Below, piece after piece: positions 20,364 through 30,150 of a stretch of 64,000 nucleotides of DNA (positions within the stretch are counted from its first letter, which is position 1; every line of letters begins with the position of its first letter). Made by a program: the position numbers and the translations under genes. Source of the stretch: SG-bin9 sp049323835 (GTDB lineage Bacteria; Pseudomonadota; Alphaproteobacteria; Rhizobiales; Xanthobacteraceae); the NCBI GenBank assembly GCA_049323835.1, contig JBMOOJ010000089.1, positions 1-64,000 on the forward strand. Reading direction: 5' to 3'. The notes below the pieces were generated by a model. That model searched no databases. It was not told the origin of the DNA and worked only from the letters and a program-made list of their open reading frames with translations.

Positions 20364-21464
20364 CTACTGCAGCGGCGTGCAGGCGACCGCGAGCGATTCC
20401 GCAACTGCCGGGTGAACGACACGACCGCGATGAACGTTCACGCCCGCGCGCAGATGCGGGTTGTCGAAAGCCGCAGCCAGTCCGCCGTTCGCCAGCGCCA
20501 GGCCGAACGGCAGCGTCGCGTTGTTCAGCGCGTGACTCGATGTCATCGGCACCGCGCCCGGCATGTTGGCGACGCAATAGTGGATGATGCCATCGACCTC
20601 GAACGTCGGCTCGCTGTGCGTCGTCGCATGCGAGGTCTCGAAGCAGCCGCCCTGATCGATCGCAACGTCGACCATCACCGAGCCACGCCGCAACAGACCC
20701 AGCATGCTGCGCGTCACGAGCTTCGGAGCGCTCGCCCCGGCGATGAGTACGGCGCCGATCACCACATCCGCGGATGCGAGCTCCTGCTCGATCGCATCCA
20801 GGGTCGAATAGCGGGTCCGCACACGCCCGCCAAACCAGCTGTCGAGTTCGCGCAGGCGCGGCAGCGAGCGGTCGATGACCGTGACCTCGGCGCCGAGCCC
20901 GATCGCCATGCGTGCGGCATGGATTCCGACCACGCCGCCGCCGATTACGACCACGCGCGCCGCCGGAACGCCCGGCACACCGCCCATGAGAATGCCCCGG
21001 CCGCCACTGGTGATGCGCAGCGCGACCGCCGCCGCCTCGATCGACAACCGGCCGGCCACCTCGCTCATCGGCGCGAGCAACGGCAGTCCGCCGTGCGCAT
21101 CGGTCACCGTCTCGTAGGCAACCGCGGTGCATCCGGATGCCAAAAGGCCCCGCGCCTGTTCAGGGTCCGGGGCCAGATGAAGGTATGCAAAGAGGATCTG
21201 ATCGTCGCGAAGCCGTTTCCATTCGGCTTCCTGCGGCTCCTTGACCTTGACGATCATGTCGGATGCCGCGAACACCTCCACGGCCGTCTCGACCACCGCC
21301 GCGCCGGCCTTGCGATAGCTGTCGTCCGGGCTGCCGATCCCCGCACCCGCGCCGGCCTCGACGACAACCCTGTGTCCGGCCCGCACGTATTCGCGCACGG
21401 CGCCCGGCGTCAGCCCGACGCGATACTCGCCCTTCTTGATTTCCTTCGGCACACCGATGCGCAT
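20364..21464 (-). CDS. ald: Alanine dehydrogenase
   Basis: A 366-residue NAD-dependent enzyme that interconverts L-alanine with pyruvate and ammonia. MRIGVPKEIKKGEYRVGLTP opens the protein as in other Ald sequences. KVKEPQ, LFAYLHLA, MSEVAGRLS, the NAD-binding VVIGGGVVGIHAARMA and VDVAIDQGGCFETS are all family motifs. The ATG at 21464 is preferred because GGAG lies 8 nt upstream and this matches the family start; an ATG at 21479 adds five residues. It is divergent from an Lrp-type regulator 130 nt away, a classic ald arrangement that suggests alanine-responsive control. Confidence 0.95.
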   Translation of the reverse strand: MRIGVPKEIKKGEYRVGLTPGAVREYVRAGHRVVVEAGAGAGIGSPDDSYRKAGAAVVETAVEVFAASDMIVKVKEPQEAEWKRLRDDQILFAYLHLAPDPEQARGLLASGCTAVAYETVTDAHGGLPLLAPMSEVAGRLSIEAAAVALRITSGGRGILMGGVPGVPAARVVVIGGGVVGIHAARMAIGLGAEVTVIDRSLPRLRELDSWFGGRVRTRYSTLDAIEQELASADVVIGAVLIAGASAPKLVTRSMLGLLRRGSVMVDVAIDQGGCFETSHATTHSEPTFEVDGIIHYCVANMPGAVPMTSSHALNNATLPFGLALANGGLAAAFDNPHLRAGVNVHRGRVVHPAVAESLAVACTPLQ

Positions 21465-21594
21465 CGCCGTGATCTCCATTCCGCAGCCTGTCTCATAGCG
21501 CGGCCCGGCGTTTGATTTTCGCCGAAGATCGGCAGATAACGACTTTTCAGTGCATATTTTCAACGATTAGCAGCTTGGAAACGCAGGAAATCAC

Positions 21595-22089
21595 ATGCAG
21601 ATGGACCGGGCCGATTTCACGATTCTTCGCGAGCTCGCCAATGACGCCCGTGCGAGCCAGTCAGACCTCGCCGCAGCCGCCGGCCTGTCACCAACCGCGG
21701 TCGCGCGCCGACAGCGCGCGCTGGAAGCGGATGGATACATTCGCGGCTATCAGGCGATGCTCAACTTCGAACGCCCCGGCCTCGGCACGACGGTCGTGGT
21801 GCGGATTACGCTCGACAGCCAGCGTGATGAAGCGCTGCGCGCGTTCGAGAGCCGGATCGCCAACTGCCCGTCGGTGATCCGTTGCCTCCTGATGTCGGGA
21901 CGCGACGACTATGTGGTAACTGTGCTGGCGCGCGACATCGAGGATTATGAGCGTATTCACCGGACCGAACTGTCGCGGCTGCCGGGCATCGCCCGCATCG
22001 AATCGAGCTTTGCGCTCCGCGCGATCGTCGACCGCAGCACCCCGCCGGTGATCTTCGCCACCAAGGCCAGGGACAAGAAGCGCGACTGA
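21595..22089 (+). CDS. Lrp/AsnC family transcriptional regulator
   Basis: A 164-residue regulator with an N-terminal winged helix (DFTILRELANDARASQSDLAAAAGLSPTAVARR, cut by family convention into the HTH) and a C-terminal RAM ligand-binding domain (VVVRITLDSQRDEALRAFE, DDYVVTVLARD). Such proteins form octamers and sense amino acids. Its divergent position next to ald makes it the probable activator of alanine dehydrogenase, with L-alanine as effector. The 130-nt intergenic region should hold its operator; I could not define a palindrome there with confidence. Confidence 0.9.
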   Translation: MQMDRADFTILRELANDARASQSDLAAAAGLSPTAVARRQRALEADGYIRGYQAMLNFERPGLGTTVVVRITLDSQRDEALRAFESRIANCPSVIRCLLMSGRDDYVVTVLARDIEDYERIHRTELSRLPGIARIESSFALRAIVDRSTPPVIFATKARDKKRD

Positions 22090-22110
22090 GCCGGCGAGCC
22101 CGAAAGCGGC

Positions 22111-22737
22111 TCAATCTTTCTGAACGCCCCTTACCATCGCGATGTGCGGATCGTCCCTGGGCAGAAGGTCCCTGATGTAATCGCGCTTCTTCCACTCCGG
22201 GGCGATCGGTGTGCCCTGCCCCTCGCGCGGCACATGCGGCGACGGCAGGCCATTCTCGAGGTCGGGAAGATAGCGCGGGCAATTCGGATAGATTTCGCAT
22301 TCGACCCGCACGACGACCTTTGCGCCGAAGTGCCGTGCAAGGGACGCCGCATCGTCCACGATTTCCGCGCGGCCGTTGACGCGCATGCGCAGACTCTTGC
22401 CGTCGAACCGCACGAACAGGAGCCCGACGTTCGGATTGCGCGCGATATTGCCGATCGTGCGATACATCGAGTTTCCATCGTACTCGGGAAACTCGATCAC
22501 GTTCGGACCGACGACCTTCACGAAGCCCGGGTCGCCGGACTTGATGTTGCAATCCACATAATCCTGCCAGGACGTGGCGATGAAGAAGAATCGCGACGTC
22601 TCGATCAGCTCCCGCTCGCTATCCCAGAATGCGTAATGTTTGCGGTTTCGCTCGATGGCTTCGGCGACGCGGCGTCCGTCGAACCGGTCCTGAAACTCCC
22701 GCATGCCCTCGTGAAAGAACGGCCGCTCCCACATCAT
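22111..22737 (-). CDS. Pyridoxamine 5'-phosphate oxidase-family flavoprotein
   Basis: A 208-residue protein with a split-barrel FMN-binding fold: SRFFFIATSWQDYVDCNIKSGDPGFVKVV then GNSMYRTIGNIARNPNVGLLFV and RMRVNGRAEIV are the conserved strands of the PNPOx-like general family. The C-terminal part contains VRVECEIYPNCPRYLP, a segment typical of members that bind heme or F420/FMN. It is not the vitamin B6 enzyme PdxH. It converges on the Lrp gene with a 21-nt gap. Substrate unknown. Confidence 0.83.
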   Translation of the reverse strand: MMWERPFFHEGMREFQDRFDGRRVAEAIERNRKHYAFWDSERELIETSRFFFIATSWQDYVDCNIKSGDPGFVKVVGPNVIEFPEYDGNSMYRTIGNIARNPNVGLLFVRFDGKSLRMRVNGRAEIVDDAASLARHFGAKVVVRVECEIYPNCPRYLPDLENGLPSPHVPREGQGTPIAPEWKKRDYIRDLLPRDDPHIAMVRGVQKD

Positions 22738-22857
22738 TGTCTCCCGACTTCAACCGCAAGGTTGGAACGGACTGTCCCGCGAATTATCTTCTTTGTCGAG
22801 CGCCGCCGATCGGGTTAAGAACGATCCAATCGACGATCAGGATGCAAGGGAGAGACC

Positions 22858-23382
22858 ATGGCGCGGATCGACTACTGCGACCCTGCGAAGGCGAACGAGC
22901 GGACACGCGAGATTCTCGGCAAGAACCGCAACGCCAACATCTTTCGCATGCTGGCGCACTCGCCGTCCTACTTCGAGCAGTACTGCCGACTTGGCAACGC
23001 CATCCGCTACAAGGGCGAACTCGATCCGGTGATCCGCGAGCTTGCGATCACCCGCACCGGCATCCTGTGCAGGGCGCCTTACGAAATCGTGGCCCACAAG
23101 CGGATCGGCAAGGGCGTCGGCGTCACCGACGCGCAGAACGACGCGCTGGAGAACTGGCAGGCGGCATCCTGCTTCGACGACACGCAGCGTGCCGCGCTGG
23201 CATTTACCGACGAGATCGTCACGCAGCACAAGCCGTCCGACAAGACCTTCAACGACATCGCCGCCAGGCTGACCCCGGCGGCGCTCGTCGAGCTTCAGAT
23301 ATCGGTCGGCTTCTACGTCATGACGTCGAAGTTTCTCGAAACATTCGCCATCGACATGCAGCCCGTCGCGGATGTGGTCTGA
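22858..23382 (+). CDS. Carboxymuconolactone decarboxylase (AhpD-like) family protein
   Basis: A 174-residue all-helical CMD-family protein. The AhpD-like catalytic segment appears as LAITRTGILCRAPYEIVAHKRIG: a single Cys and a His are kept, but the second Cys of CxxC is missing, so a thiol peroxidase reaction of the AhpD type is unlikely. Members with this pattern are often linked to aromatic or gamma-carboxymuconolactone metabolism. Start is ATG at 22858 with an AGGGAGAG site. It stands alone between the PNPOx-like gene (divergent) and the FKBP gene (convergent). Confidence 0.83.
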   Translation: MARIDYCDPAKANERTREILGKNRNANIFRMLAHSPSYFEQYCRLGNAIRYKGELDPVIRELAITRTGILCRAPYEIVAHKRIGKGVGVTDAQNDALENWQAASCFDDTQRAALAFTDEIVTQHKPSDKTFNDIAARLTPAALVELQISVGFYVMTSKFLETFAIDMQPVADVV

Positions 23383-23417
23383 GACGAGCCGCCGCCGCGC
23401 GGCTTACTTCACGCCGA

Positions 23418-23879
23418 TTACTTCACGCCGAGCAGTTCGACGTCGAAGATCAGCGTTGCGTTCGGCGGAATGACGCCGCCGGCACCGCGCGCGCCATAAC
23501 CGAGGTCCGGCGGGATGATCAGCGTGCGCTTGCCGCCGACCTTCATGGTCGCAACGCCCTCGTCCCAGCCCTTGATGACGCGCCCGGTGCCGATCGGGAA
23601 CTCGAACGGCTGCCCGCGATCGAGCGAGCTGTCGAACTTCTTGGTCTTCTGGCCGTTCTCGTAGAGCCAGCCCGTATAGTGCATCACGCAGGTCTGCCCG
23701 GTTTTGGGCGATGCGCCCGTCCCGACCTGGCCGTCGATAATCTGCAAACCTGAAAGTGTGGTCACTTTTGCTCCCTGGGTCTGGGCGCTGGCAGCGATCG
23801 GGGTGATCGCCGTCATGGCAATGGATAACGCCGCGAGCAACGTGATCGCCGCGATGCGCTTGGGCTGAAACTGCCGCAC
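23418..23879 (-). CDS. FKBP-type peptidyl-prolyl cis-trans isomerase, exported
   Basis: A 153-residue protein. The start is GTG at 23879, giving MRQFQPKRIAAITLL and a Sec signal peptide ending ASAQ; an AAGGAGAG site lies 7 nt upstream. The mature part is one complete FKBP domain: VMHYTGWLYENGQ, FDSSLDRGQPFEF, VIKGWDEGVATMKVGGKR, PPDLGYGARG, LIFDVELLGVK contain the aromatic active-site residues. It should speed proline isomerisation of periplasmic proteins. The stop codon lies inside a 14-bp tandem duplication (ttacttcacgccga at 23404-23417 and 23418-23431). Confidence 0.93.
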   Translation of the reverse strand: MRQFQPKRIAAITLLAALSIAMTAITPIAASAQTQGAKVTTLSGLQIIDGQVGTGASPKTGQTCVMHYTGWLYENGQKTKKFDSSLDRGQPFEFPIGTGRVIKGWDEGVATMKVGGKRTLIIPPDLGYGARGAGGVIPPNATLIFDVELLGVK

Positions 23880-24099
23880 TTTGCCTCTCCTTACAATTGC
23901 GAATGCCGTTCGAATCCGGGCGCAGCATAGAGAACGATCGCAGGCGCCGCACCCTGCAAAAGCGTGAACACGCCACCCCCATGCCCGCATGAGGGCTCTT
24001 CGGAAAAGCCATTCCAACCCGATAGACAAGGCTTTCCCGGATCGGCAAATTCATGCCCGAAAGATGGCGTGACAATCAAAAGAGTTGTTGGGAGGCGTG

Positions 24100-25095
24100 A
24101 TGCTGAAGACACGATTCACCGAATTGGCCGGTGTGGAGCACCCGATCGTGCAGGGCGGCATGCAATGGGTCGGCCGCGCCGAGCTGGTGGCCGCGGTTGC
24201 AAACGCCGGAGCCCTCGGTTTCATCACGGCGCTGACCCAACCGACGCCTGAAGACCTGACAAAGGAAATCAAGCGCTGCCGCGAGATGACCGACAAGCCG
24301 TTCGGCGTGAATCTCACCATCCTCCCCGCGATCAAGCCGCCGCCATATGCGGAATACCGTCAGGCGATCATCGAAAGCGGCATCAAGATCGTCGAGACCG
24401 CGGGCAACAAGCCGCAGGAGCATGTCGACGAGTTCAAGAAGCACGGCGTCAAGGTCGTGCACAAGTGCACCAGCGTCCGCCACGCGCTTTCCGCCGAACG
24501 CATGGGCGTCGATGCGATCTCGATCGACGGCTTCGAGTGCGCGGGCCATCCGGGCGAGGACGATACGCCGGGGCTGATCCTGATCCCCTGCGCGGCGGAT
24601 AAAGTGAAAATCCCGATGATCGCATCCGGCGGCTTCGGCGACGCGCGCGGCCTTGTGGCTGCGCTCGCGCTCGGCGCCGAAGGCATCAACATGGGCACGC
24701 GCTTCATGTGCACCAAGGAGAGCCCGATCCATCAGCACATCAAGGAGCAGATCGTCGCCAACGACGAGCGCGCGACCGAGCTGATCTTCCGCACCATGCG
24801 CAATACCTCGCGCGTGGCGAAGAACGTGGTCAGCACGAAGGTCGTCGGCATGGAGAAGGAAGGCGTCACCTTCGAGCAGATCAAGGATCTTGTGGCCGGC
24901 GCGCGCGGCCGCACGGTGTACGAGAAGGGCGATCCGGATGCGGGCATCTGGTCGGCGGGTCAGGTGCAGGGATTGATCCATGACATCCCGAGCTGCGCCG
25001 AACTGGTGTCACGGATCGTGCGCGAGGCCGAAGAGATCATCCGCCAGCGGCTCGATCGCTTTGCCGTGGGCTCCGCGCGCAACGCCGCCGCCTGA
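24100..25095 (+). CDS. Nitronate monooxygenase
   Basis: A 331-residue FMN-dependent TIM-barrel enzyme of the NMO/2-nitropropane dioxygenase family that oxidises propionate-3-nitronate and related nitronates. Motifs: VEHPIVQGGMQW at the N-terminus, FGVNLTI, GFECAGHPGEDD (catalytic His region), MIASGGFGDARGL and GINMGTRFMCTKE (FMN phosphate site). The ATG at 24100 has GGAGG 4-5 nt upstream. A quinone-oxidoreductase-like gene follows after 15 nt, indicating cotranscription. Enoyl-reductase FabK is a related alternative but the GHPG motif favours NMO. Confidence 0.9.
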   Translation: MLKTRFTELAGVEHPIVQGGMQWVGRAELVAAVANAGALGFITALTQPTPEDLTKEIKRCREMTDKPFGVNLTILPAIKPPPYAEYRQAIIESGIKIVETAGNKPQEHVDEFKKHGVKVVHKCTSVRHALSAERMGVDAISIDGFECAGHPGEDDTPGLILIPCAADKVKIPMIASGGFGDARGLVAALALGAEGINMGTRFMCTKESPIHQHIKEQIVANDERATELIFRTMRNTSRVAKNVVSTKVVGMEKEGVTFEQIKDLVAGARGRTVYEKGDPDAGIWSAGQVQGLIHDIPSCAELVSRIVREAEEIIRQRLDRFAVGSARNAAA

Positions 25096-25110
25096 GCACG
25101 GGGTAGCCGG

Positions 25111-26079
25111 ATGAAAGCATATGTTGTCGGCGACAAGGGCGCGGCCATTGCGGACGCGCAAAAGCCCTCGCCCACCGGCAGCCAGATCCTGGTGAAGGTT
25201 CACGCCTGCGGCCTCAATCGCGCCGACATCGGCATCGCCAAGGGCCACGCGCATGGCGCCATCGGCGGCGCCGGCACCGTCGTCGGCATGGAGTGGGCGG
25301 GCGAAGTCGTCGAGCTTGGCCCTGCCGCGACACAAGTGAAGATCGGCGACCGCGTCATGGGATCGGGCGCCGGTGGGTTTGCCGAGTTCGCGGTCACCGA
25401 CCACGCGCGCGTGTTCCCGATTCCGGGCGGCATGTCCTATGAGACGGCGGCGACGTTGCCGATTGCACTCGCCACCATGCACGACGCCGTCGTCACCAAC
25501 GGCGCGTTACAGGCCGGACAATCGGTGCTGATCCAGGGCGCAAGCTCGGGCGTCGGCCTGATGGCGCTTCAGATTGCGAAACACAAGGGGGCGAAGCTTG
25601 TCATCGGCTCATCGACCAATGCCGAACGCCGTGGCCGTCTCAAGGAATTCGGCGCCGATCTCGCGATCGACTCGAGCGAGAGCGGCTGGGTCGAACAGGT
25701 CTTGAAGGCCACTGAGGGCAAGGGCGTCGATCTGATCGTCGATCAGGTGTCGGGGCCGACCGCCAACGGCAACATCGCCGCGACCAAGGTGAAGGGCCGC
25801 ATCGTCAATGTCGGCCGGCTCGGCGGCACCCACGGCGATTTCAACTTCGACCTGCATGCGGCGCGACGCATCAACTACATCGGCGTCACGTTCCGCACCC
25901 GCACGATCGAGGAGATCCGCGATATCTTCGCGCGCGTGCGCGCTGACATCTGGCCTGCGGTTGAATCCGGCAAACTCAAATTGCCGATCGATAAGGTCTA
26001 TCCGTTCGCGCAGATCGGTGATGCCTTCGCCCGCATGGAAGCCAACCAGCATCTCGGCAAGATCGTCGTGACGCTCTGA
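25111..26079 (+). CDS. Zinc-free MDR-family NAD(P)H:quinone oxidoreductase-like protein
   Basis: A 322-residue medium-chain reductase. The N-terminal GroES-like domain has CGLNRADIGIAKG and GMEWAGEVVELG; the NAD(P)H site is VLIQGASSGVGLMALQIAKHKGA, followed by IGSSTNAERRGRLKEFGAD. Zinc-binding cysteines of alcohol dehydrogenases are missing, as expected for quinone oxidoreductases (QOR, class of crotonyl or zeta-crystallin-like enzymes). Physiological substrate unknown. It is the second gene of a unit with the nitronate monooxygenase. Confidence 0.88.
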   Translation: MKAYVVGDKGAAIADAQKPSPTGSQILVKVHACGLNRADIGIAKGHAHGAIGGAGTVVGMEWAGEVVELGPAATQVKIGDRVMGSGAGGFAEFAVTDHARVFPIPGGMSYETAATLPIALATMHDAVVTNGALQAGQSVLIQGASSGVGLMALQIAKHKGAKLVIGSSTNAERRGRLKEFGADLAIDSSESGWVEQVLKATEGKGVDLIVDQVSGPTANGNIAATKVKGRIVNVGRLGGTHGDFNFDLHAARRINYIGVTFRTRTIEEIRDIFARVRADIWPAVESGKLKLPIDKVYPFAQIGDAFARMEANQHLGKIVVTL

Positions 26080-26196
26080 TCGCGCGTCACACTGTTGCAA
26101 CTGATACGCAAGAGACGCCACTCATCTCAGTTGCGTCTTGCTTGCATTTGCATTGCGTCATTTACGGTTTCTCTGCGTACCGGAATGCTCTAAGGG

Positions 26197-27597
26197 GTGC
26201 CTCACGAGGCATCCAAGAGTTCATTCAAATTGAGCGCTATCAAACAACGTGTCGCCGCGATTTCCATCGTCGCCAGCGCAAGCATGGCGGCGATCAAGTT
26301 CGCCGTGGGCCTCGCGATCGGCAGCATCGCGCTGATCTCCGACGCCCTGCATTCTACGACCGATCTGCTGGCGACGGTTGTGACCTGGATCGTCGTGCGC
26401 GTCTCCGACAAGCCGGCGGATGCGGAGCATCACTACGGGCACGGCAAGCTGGAGAGCCTGTCGGCGCTCGGCGTCATTGCGCTTCTCTACGTGCTGGCCG
26501 GCGGCATCGCCGTCGAAGCGTTCAGCCGGCTGCGCGACGGCGTGGCGCCTTCCTCGATCACAGCCGTACCGTTCATTGTGATGGTGGTAGATATCGCCGT
26601 GAACTACTGGCGCGCGCGCGCTTTGCACAAGACGGCAAAGGAAACCAGCAGCCAGGCGCTCGCTGCTGATGCCCTGCATTTCGCATCCGACGTCTACGGC
26701 TCGTTCGCGGTAATAGCAGGTCTCGCGCTCGCGGCCTACGGCTATGCGTGGGGTGATGCCGCAGCTGCCATCCTGGTCGCCATCATCATCGGCCTGCTCG
26801 GACTGAAGCTCGCGCGCTCGACCGTCGAGACGCTGCTGGATCAGGCGCCCGCCGGCGCGGCGGACAAGGCGGAGGCCGCGATCAGCGGATTGCAGGGGGT
26901 CGTCGGCGTCGAGCGCATCCGGGTCCGCAAGGTGGGACCGACCTATTTCATCGATGCCGCCGTGAAGGTGCCGCGCACCCTGCCGATCGACCGCATCGAG
27001 GAGATTAAGCGCAATGCCGAGCGCGCCGTCACGTTTGCGATGAAGGATGCCGACCTGACCTTCACCGCGATCCCGGTGGCGCTCGACGACGAAGGCGTGC
27101 GCGACCGCATCATGGTGATCGCGCGCAACAGCGGACTTGCCATCCATCATATCACCGTCCACGACCTTGGCGGGCATCTGACGGTGAGCATCGACCTCGA
27201 AGTCGATGGCGGGATGCCGCTGCACGCCGCGCATGATGTCGCGCACGACCTCGAACGCGCCATTCGCGACGACTTCGGCGCCGATCTCGAAGTCGATATC
27301 CACATCGAACCGCTCGAGCCCGAGCTCCCGCACGGATCGGATGTCGCGCCGCAGCGGCTTGCGGAGGTTCGCGAAGCATTGACCCGCCTCGCGGCGGAAC
27401 ACGGATCGGTTCACGACATCCACAATGTCCGGGTTCGCGATACCGCCGGCGGCGAAATCGTCAATTTTCATTGCCGCGCCAACCCAGCCATGAGCGTCAT
27501 CGAGGTGCACGGGCATGTCGATGACATCGAGCGCGCGTTGCGGCGCGCCTTCCCCTCGGTCAAGCGCGTCATCAGCCACGCCGAGCCCGCGCGCTGA
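26197..27597 (+). CDS. Cation diffusion facilitator (cation efflux) with extended C-terminus
   Basis: A ~466-residue inner-membrane exporter. The six-TM CDF domain covers residues ~15-210 with metal-site motifs ISDALHSTTD (TM2) and ADALHFASDVYGS (TM5) and the His-rich loop AEHHYGHGKLESL. The first cytoplasmic ferredoxin-like domain (GVERIRVRKVGPTYFIDAAVKV) is followed by a second one (HGSVHDIHNVRVRDT), so the C-terminal part is doubled relative to the usual ~300-residue CDF. Zn, Fe, Co or Mn are possible substrates. The frame starts with GTG at 26197; TTG at 26230 is an alternative. Confidence 0.9.
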   Translation: MPHEASKSSFKLSAIKQRVAAISIVASASMAAIKFAVGLAIGSIALISDALHSTTDLLATVVTWIVVRVSDKPADAEHHYGHGKLESLSALGVIALLYVLAGGIAVEAFSRLRDGVAPSSITAVPFIVMVVDIAVNYWRARALHKTAKETSSQALAADALHFASDVYGSFAVIAGLALAAYGYAWGDAAAAILVAIIIGLLGLKLARSTVETLLDQAPAGAADKAEAAISGLQGVVGVERIRVRKVGPTYFIDAAVKVPRTLPIDRIEEIKRNAERAVTFAMKDADLTFTAIPVALDDEGVRDRIMVIARNSGLAIHHITVHDLGGHLTVSIDLEVDGGMPLHAAHDVAHDLERAIRDDFGADLEVDIHIEPLEPELPHGSDVAPQRLAEVREALTRLAAEHGSVHDIHNVRVRDTAGGEIVNFHCRANPAMSVIEVHGHVDDIERALRRAFPSVKRVISHAEPAR

Positions 27598-27822
27598 CGA
27601 CTCAAACCGCTCCACAAGTCAAAACCGCGCCGTGTTCCTGCTTCGGACTCGTTTTGTGAACGCGAAACGCAATCGATTCTTCGTTGGACAAGAATTATTT
27701 CGCATTAACGAATCGTTGACTCTCGACAGGTGCGGGAAAGTGGATTCAAATGTTCTTGATTCGGAGCGCTGGGGTCTTCGTTCCGGTCAGGGTGCAGAAA
27801 GACACTCCAAGGGGGAACAGGC

Positions 27823-30150
27823 ATGGCGCGCGCGACCGCGGCGAGCGGTGGCGTCCAATCCGATTCGATCAAGGGATTGGCGCAATCGATCGCTAAACCA
27901 GCCTACCACCGGTTACTCGTTGCCGAACCCGCTCTGCGGCGCGCCGTCCCCACCCTGATCATCGCCTTCCTCGTCACCATCTTCATCGGCGCTTTCGTCC
28001 AGATCGTCGATCAGCATCGTCAGAAGCGCGCCGCGATGAAGCGCGATCTGCTGTCGCTCGCCGATCTTCTTGCGGAGCGTCTCGATCGCGCGGGCGTCTC
28101 GCGCGACAGCCGCGCCTCGCTGGATCGCGCGATCTCATCCGAGCGCTTGCAGAATCTTCTGCCCAGCTTGATCCCCGCCTGGGGGATCGCCAACGGCCGG
28201 CACATCATCGTCGTCAATGCCGATCAGCGCATCCTGGCCCGCATTCCGACCGACACGCCGCACAACAACGCTAGCCGCATCCTCGATGTTCTCAGCGCCG
28301 CGCAGCCGCTGACAACCGCAGCCAATCCGTCCGTGGTGTCCGAGATCAGCCTGCCGAACGGCGGCAGGGCCATGGCCACCCAGCGGATCGTCAAGTCGCT
28401 GCCCGGCCAGGTTCTGATCATCCAGGAACATGCCGATTCGCTGTGGCGCTCCGACGCCGCCTTGCAGATCACGCTCTCGGCGACCACCGGCTTCGTCGTG
28501 CTCATTCTCGGTTTTGCCTTCCACTGGCAATCGAGCCGCGCCCGCGAAGGCGATCTCATCAACGACACGGTGCGCGGACGCATCGATACCGCACTCAACC
28601 GCGGCCGCTGCGGCCTGTGGGACTGGGATTTGTCGCGCGGCCGGATCTTCTGGTCGCAGTCGATGTTCACCCTGCTCGGCCTCGACAGCCGCAGCGATCT
28701 CCTCACCTTCGGCGAGGTCAACGCGCTGGTGAATACGGACGACATCGACCTGTTCGACATCGCCAACCAGCTGATCTCGTCGAAGCGCGATCACATCGAT
28801 CACACGTTCCGCATGCGCCACACCGATGGCCACTGGATCTGGCTGCGCGTCCGCTGCGAGCTCAGCCAGGTCGCGGACGAAGGCCTGCACCTGATCGGTA
28901 TCGCCGTCGACATCACCGAGCAGCAGAGCCTCGCCGAAAAAAGCATCGAAGCCGACATGCGGCTGCGCGATGCGATCGAGACAATTCCCGAAGCCTTCGT
29001 GCTCTGGGATGCGGAAAACCGCCTCGTCCTTTGCAACTCGCACTTCCAGCGGCTGCACAAGTTGCCGGACAGCGCCGTGACGCCCGGCACCTCCTACGAG
29101 ACCGTGATCGAGGTCGGCCGCATGCCGCAGGTGCGCACCCGCCTCACGGAAAACACCCACGCCATTCCCGGCGCGAAAATATTCGAAGCCCAGCTCGACG
29201 ACGGAAGCTGGCTGCACATCTCCGAACGCCGCACCAAGGACGGCGGCTACGTCTCGGTCGGCACCGACATCACCCAGATCAAGCTGCACGAGCAGAAGCT
29301 CGTCGAGAACGACATCCGCCTGCGCGCCAACGTCGTCGATCTCAAGCGCACGCAGATGATGCTGGAACGTCAGGCCCACGAACTCGCGGACCTCGCGCAG
29401 AAGCATGCCGACGAGAAGATTCGCGCCGAGGAAGCCAACCAGACCAAATCGAAGTTCCTCGCCAACATGAGCCACGAGCTGCGCACCCCGCTCAACGCCA
29501 TCATCGGCTTCTCGGAGGTGATGGGCAGCGGGATGTTCGGCTCGCTCGGTTCGGACAAGTACACCGAGTATTGCAGCGACATCCTGACCAGCGGCAAATA
29601 CCTGCTCGACGTCATCAACGACATCCTCGATATGTCGAAGATCGAGGCCGGCCGCATGAAGCTCGATCCGGAGCGGCTCAACCTGTCGCAAACGCTGTCC
29701 GAGTCGCTGCGCGTGGTGTCGGGCCGCGCGGAAGACAAGGGTTTGCAGCTCGTCGCGAATTTTGCGGACGACATCCCCCTCACCGCCGACCGCCGCGCCA
29801 TCAAACAGATCGTCGTCAACCTGCTCTCGAACGCGGTCAAGTTCACACCCGATCACGGCCGCGTCATCGTGCGCAGCCGCACGACCGGTGGCACCATCCG
29901 CCTCGCCATCGCCGATACCGGCATCGGCATCGAACGCAGTTCCCTGCAAAAGCTCGGACGGCCGTTCGAGCAGGTGGAAAGTCAGCTCACCAAGGTTCAT
30001 CCGGGGTCGGGGCTCGGCCTCGCCATCGCCAAGTCGCTTGTCGGCTTGCACGGCGGATCGATGAAACTGCGCTCGAAGCCCGGCGCTGGCACGGTGGTTC
30101 TCGTCACCCTTCCCGTCAGTCCGCCGGCCGGCGCCGCAGTCGCCGCCTGA
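27823..30150 (+). CDS. PAS-containing sensor histidine kinase, PleC-like
   Basis: A 775-residue membrane kinase. TM1 is near residues 45-65 and TM2 (ITLSATTGFVVLILGFAF) near 215-235, enclosing a ~150-residue periplasmic sensor region. Two PAS domains follow (about 255-365 and 385-485; the first contains WDWDLSRGRIFWSQSMF). A coiled coil leads to the H-box NMSHELRTPLNAIIGFSEVMGSGMFG near residue 545; the ATPase domain has NLLSNAVKFTP, DTGIGI and GSGLGLAIAKSL. The domain order and the H-box context are those of PleC, the DivK phosphatase/kinase that sets cell polarity; that role is inferred. No response regulator is adjacent. Confidence 0.9.
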   Translation: MARATAASGGVQSDSIKGLAQSIAKPAYHRLLVAEPALRRAVPTLIIAFLVTIFIGAFVQIVDQHRQKRAAMKRDLLSLADLLAERLDRAGVSRDSRASLDRAISSERLQNLLPSLIPAWGIANGRHIIVVNADQRILARIPTDTPHNNASRILDVLSAAQPLTTAANPSVVSEISLPNGGRAMATQRIVKSLPGQVLIIQEHADSLWRSDAALQITLSATTGFVVLILGFAFHWQSSRAREGDLINDTVRGRIDTALNRGRCGLWDWDLSRGRIFWSQSMFTLLGLDSRSDLLTFGEVNALVNTDDIDLFDIANQLISSKRDHIDHTFRMRHTDGHWIWLRVRCELSQVADEGLHLIGIAVDITEQQSLAEKSIEADMRLRDAIETIPEAFVLWDAENRLVLCNSHFQRLHKLPDSAVTPGTSYETVIEVGRMPQVRTRLTENTHAIPGAKIFEAQLDDGSWLHISERRTKDGGYVSVGTDITQIKLHEQKLVENDIRLRANVVDLKRTQMMLERQAHELADLAQKHADEKIRAEEANQTKSKFLANMSHELRTPLNAIIGFSEVMGSGMFGSLGSDKYTEYCSDILTSGKYLLDVINDILDMSKIEAGRMKLDPERLNLSQTLSESLRVVSGRAEDKGLQLVANFADDIPLTADRRAIKQIVVNLLSNAVKFTPDHGRVIVRSRTTGGTIRLAIADTGIGIERSSLQKLGRPFEQVESQLTKVHPGSGLGLAIAKSLVGLHGGSMKLRSKPGAGTVVLVTLPVSPPAGAAVAA

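Noticed and set aside
28135..30051. Long minus-strand open frame opposite the PAS histidine kinase
   Set aside because: Composition is antisense-like (Asp/Arg/His-rich, no domain) and the plus strand has a complete, recognisable kinase.
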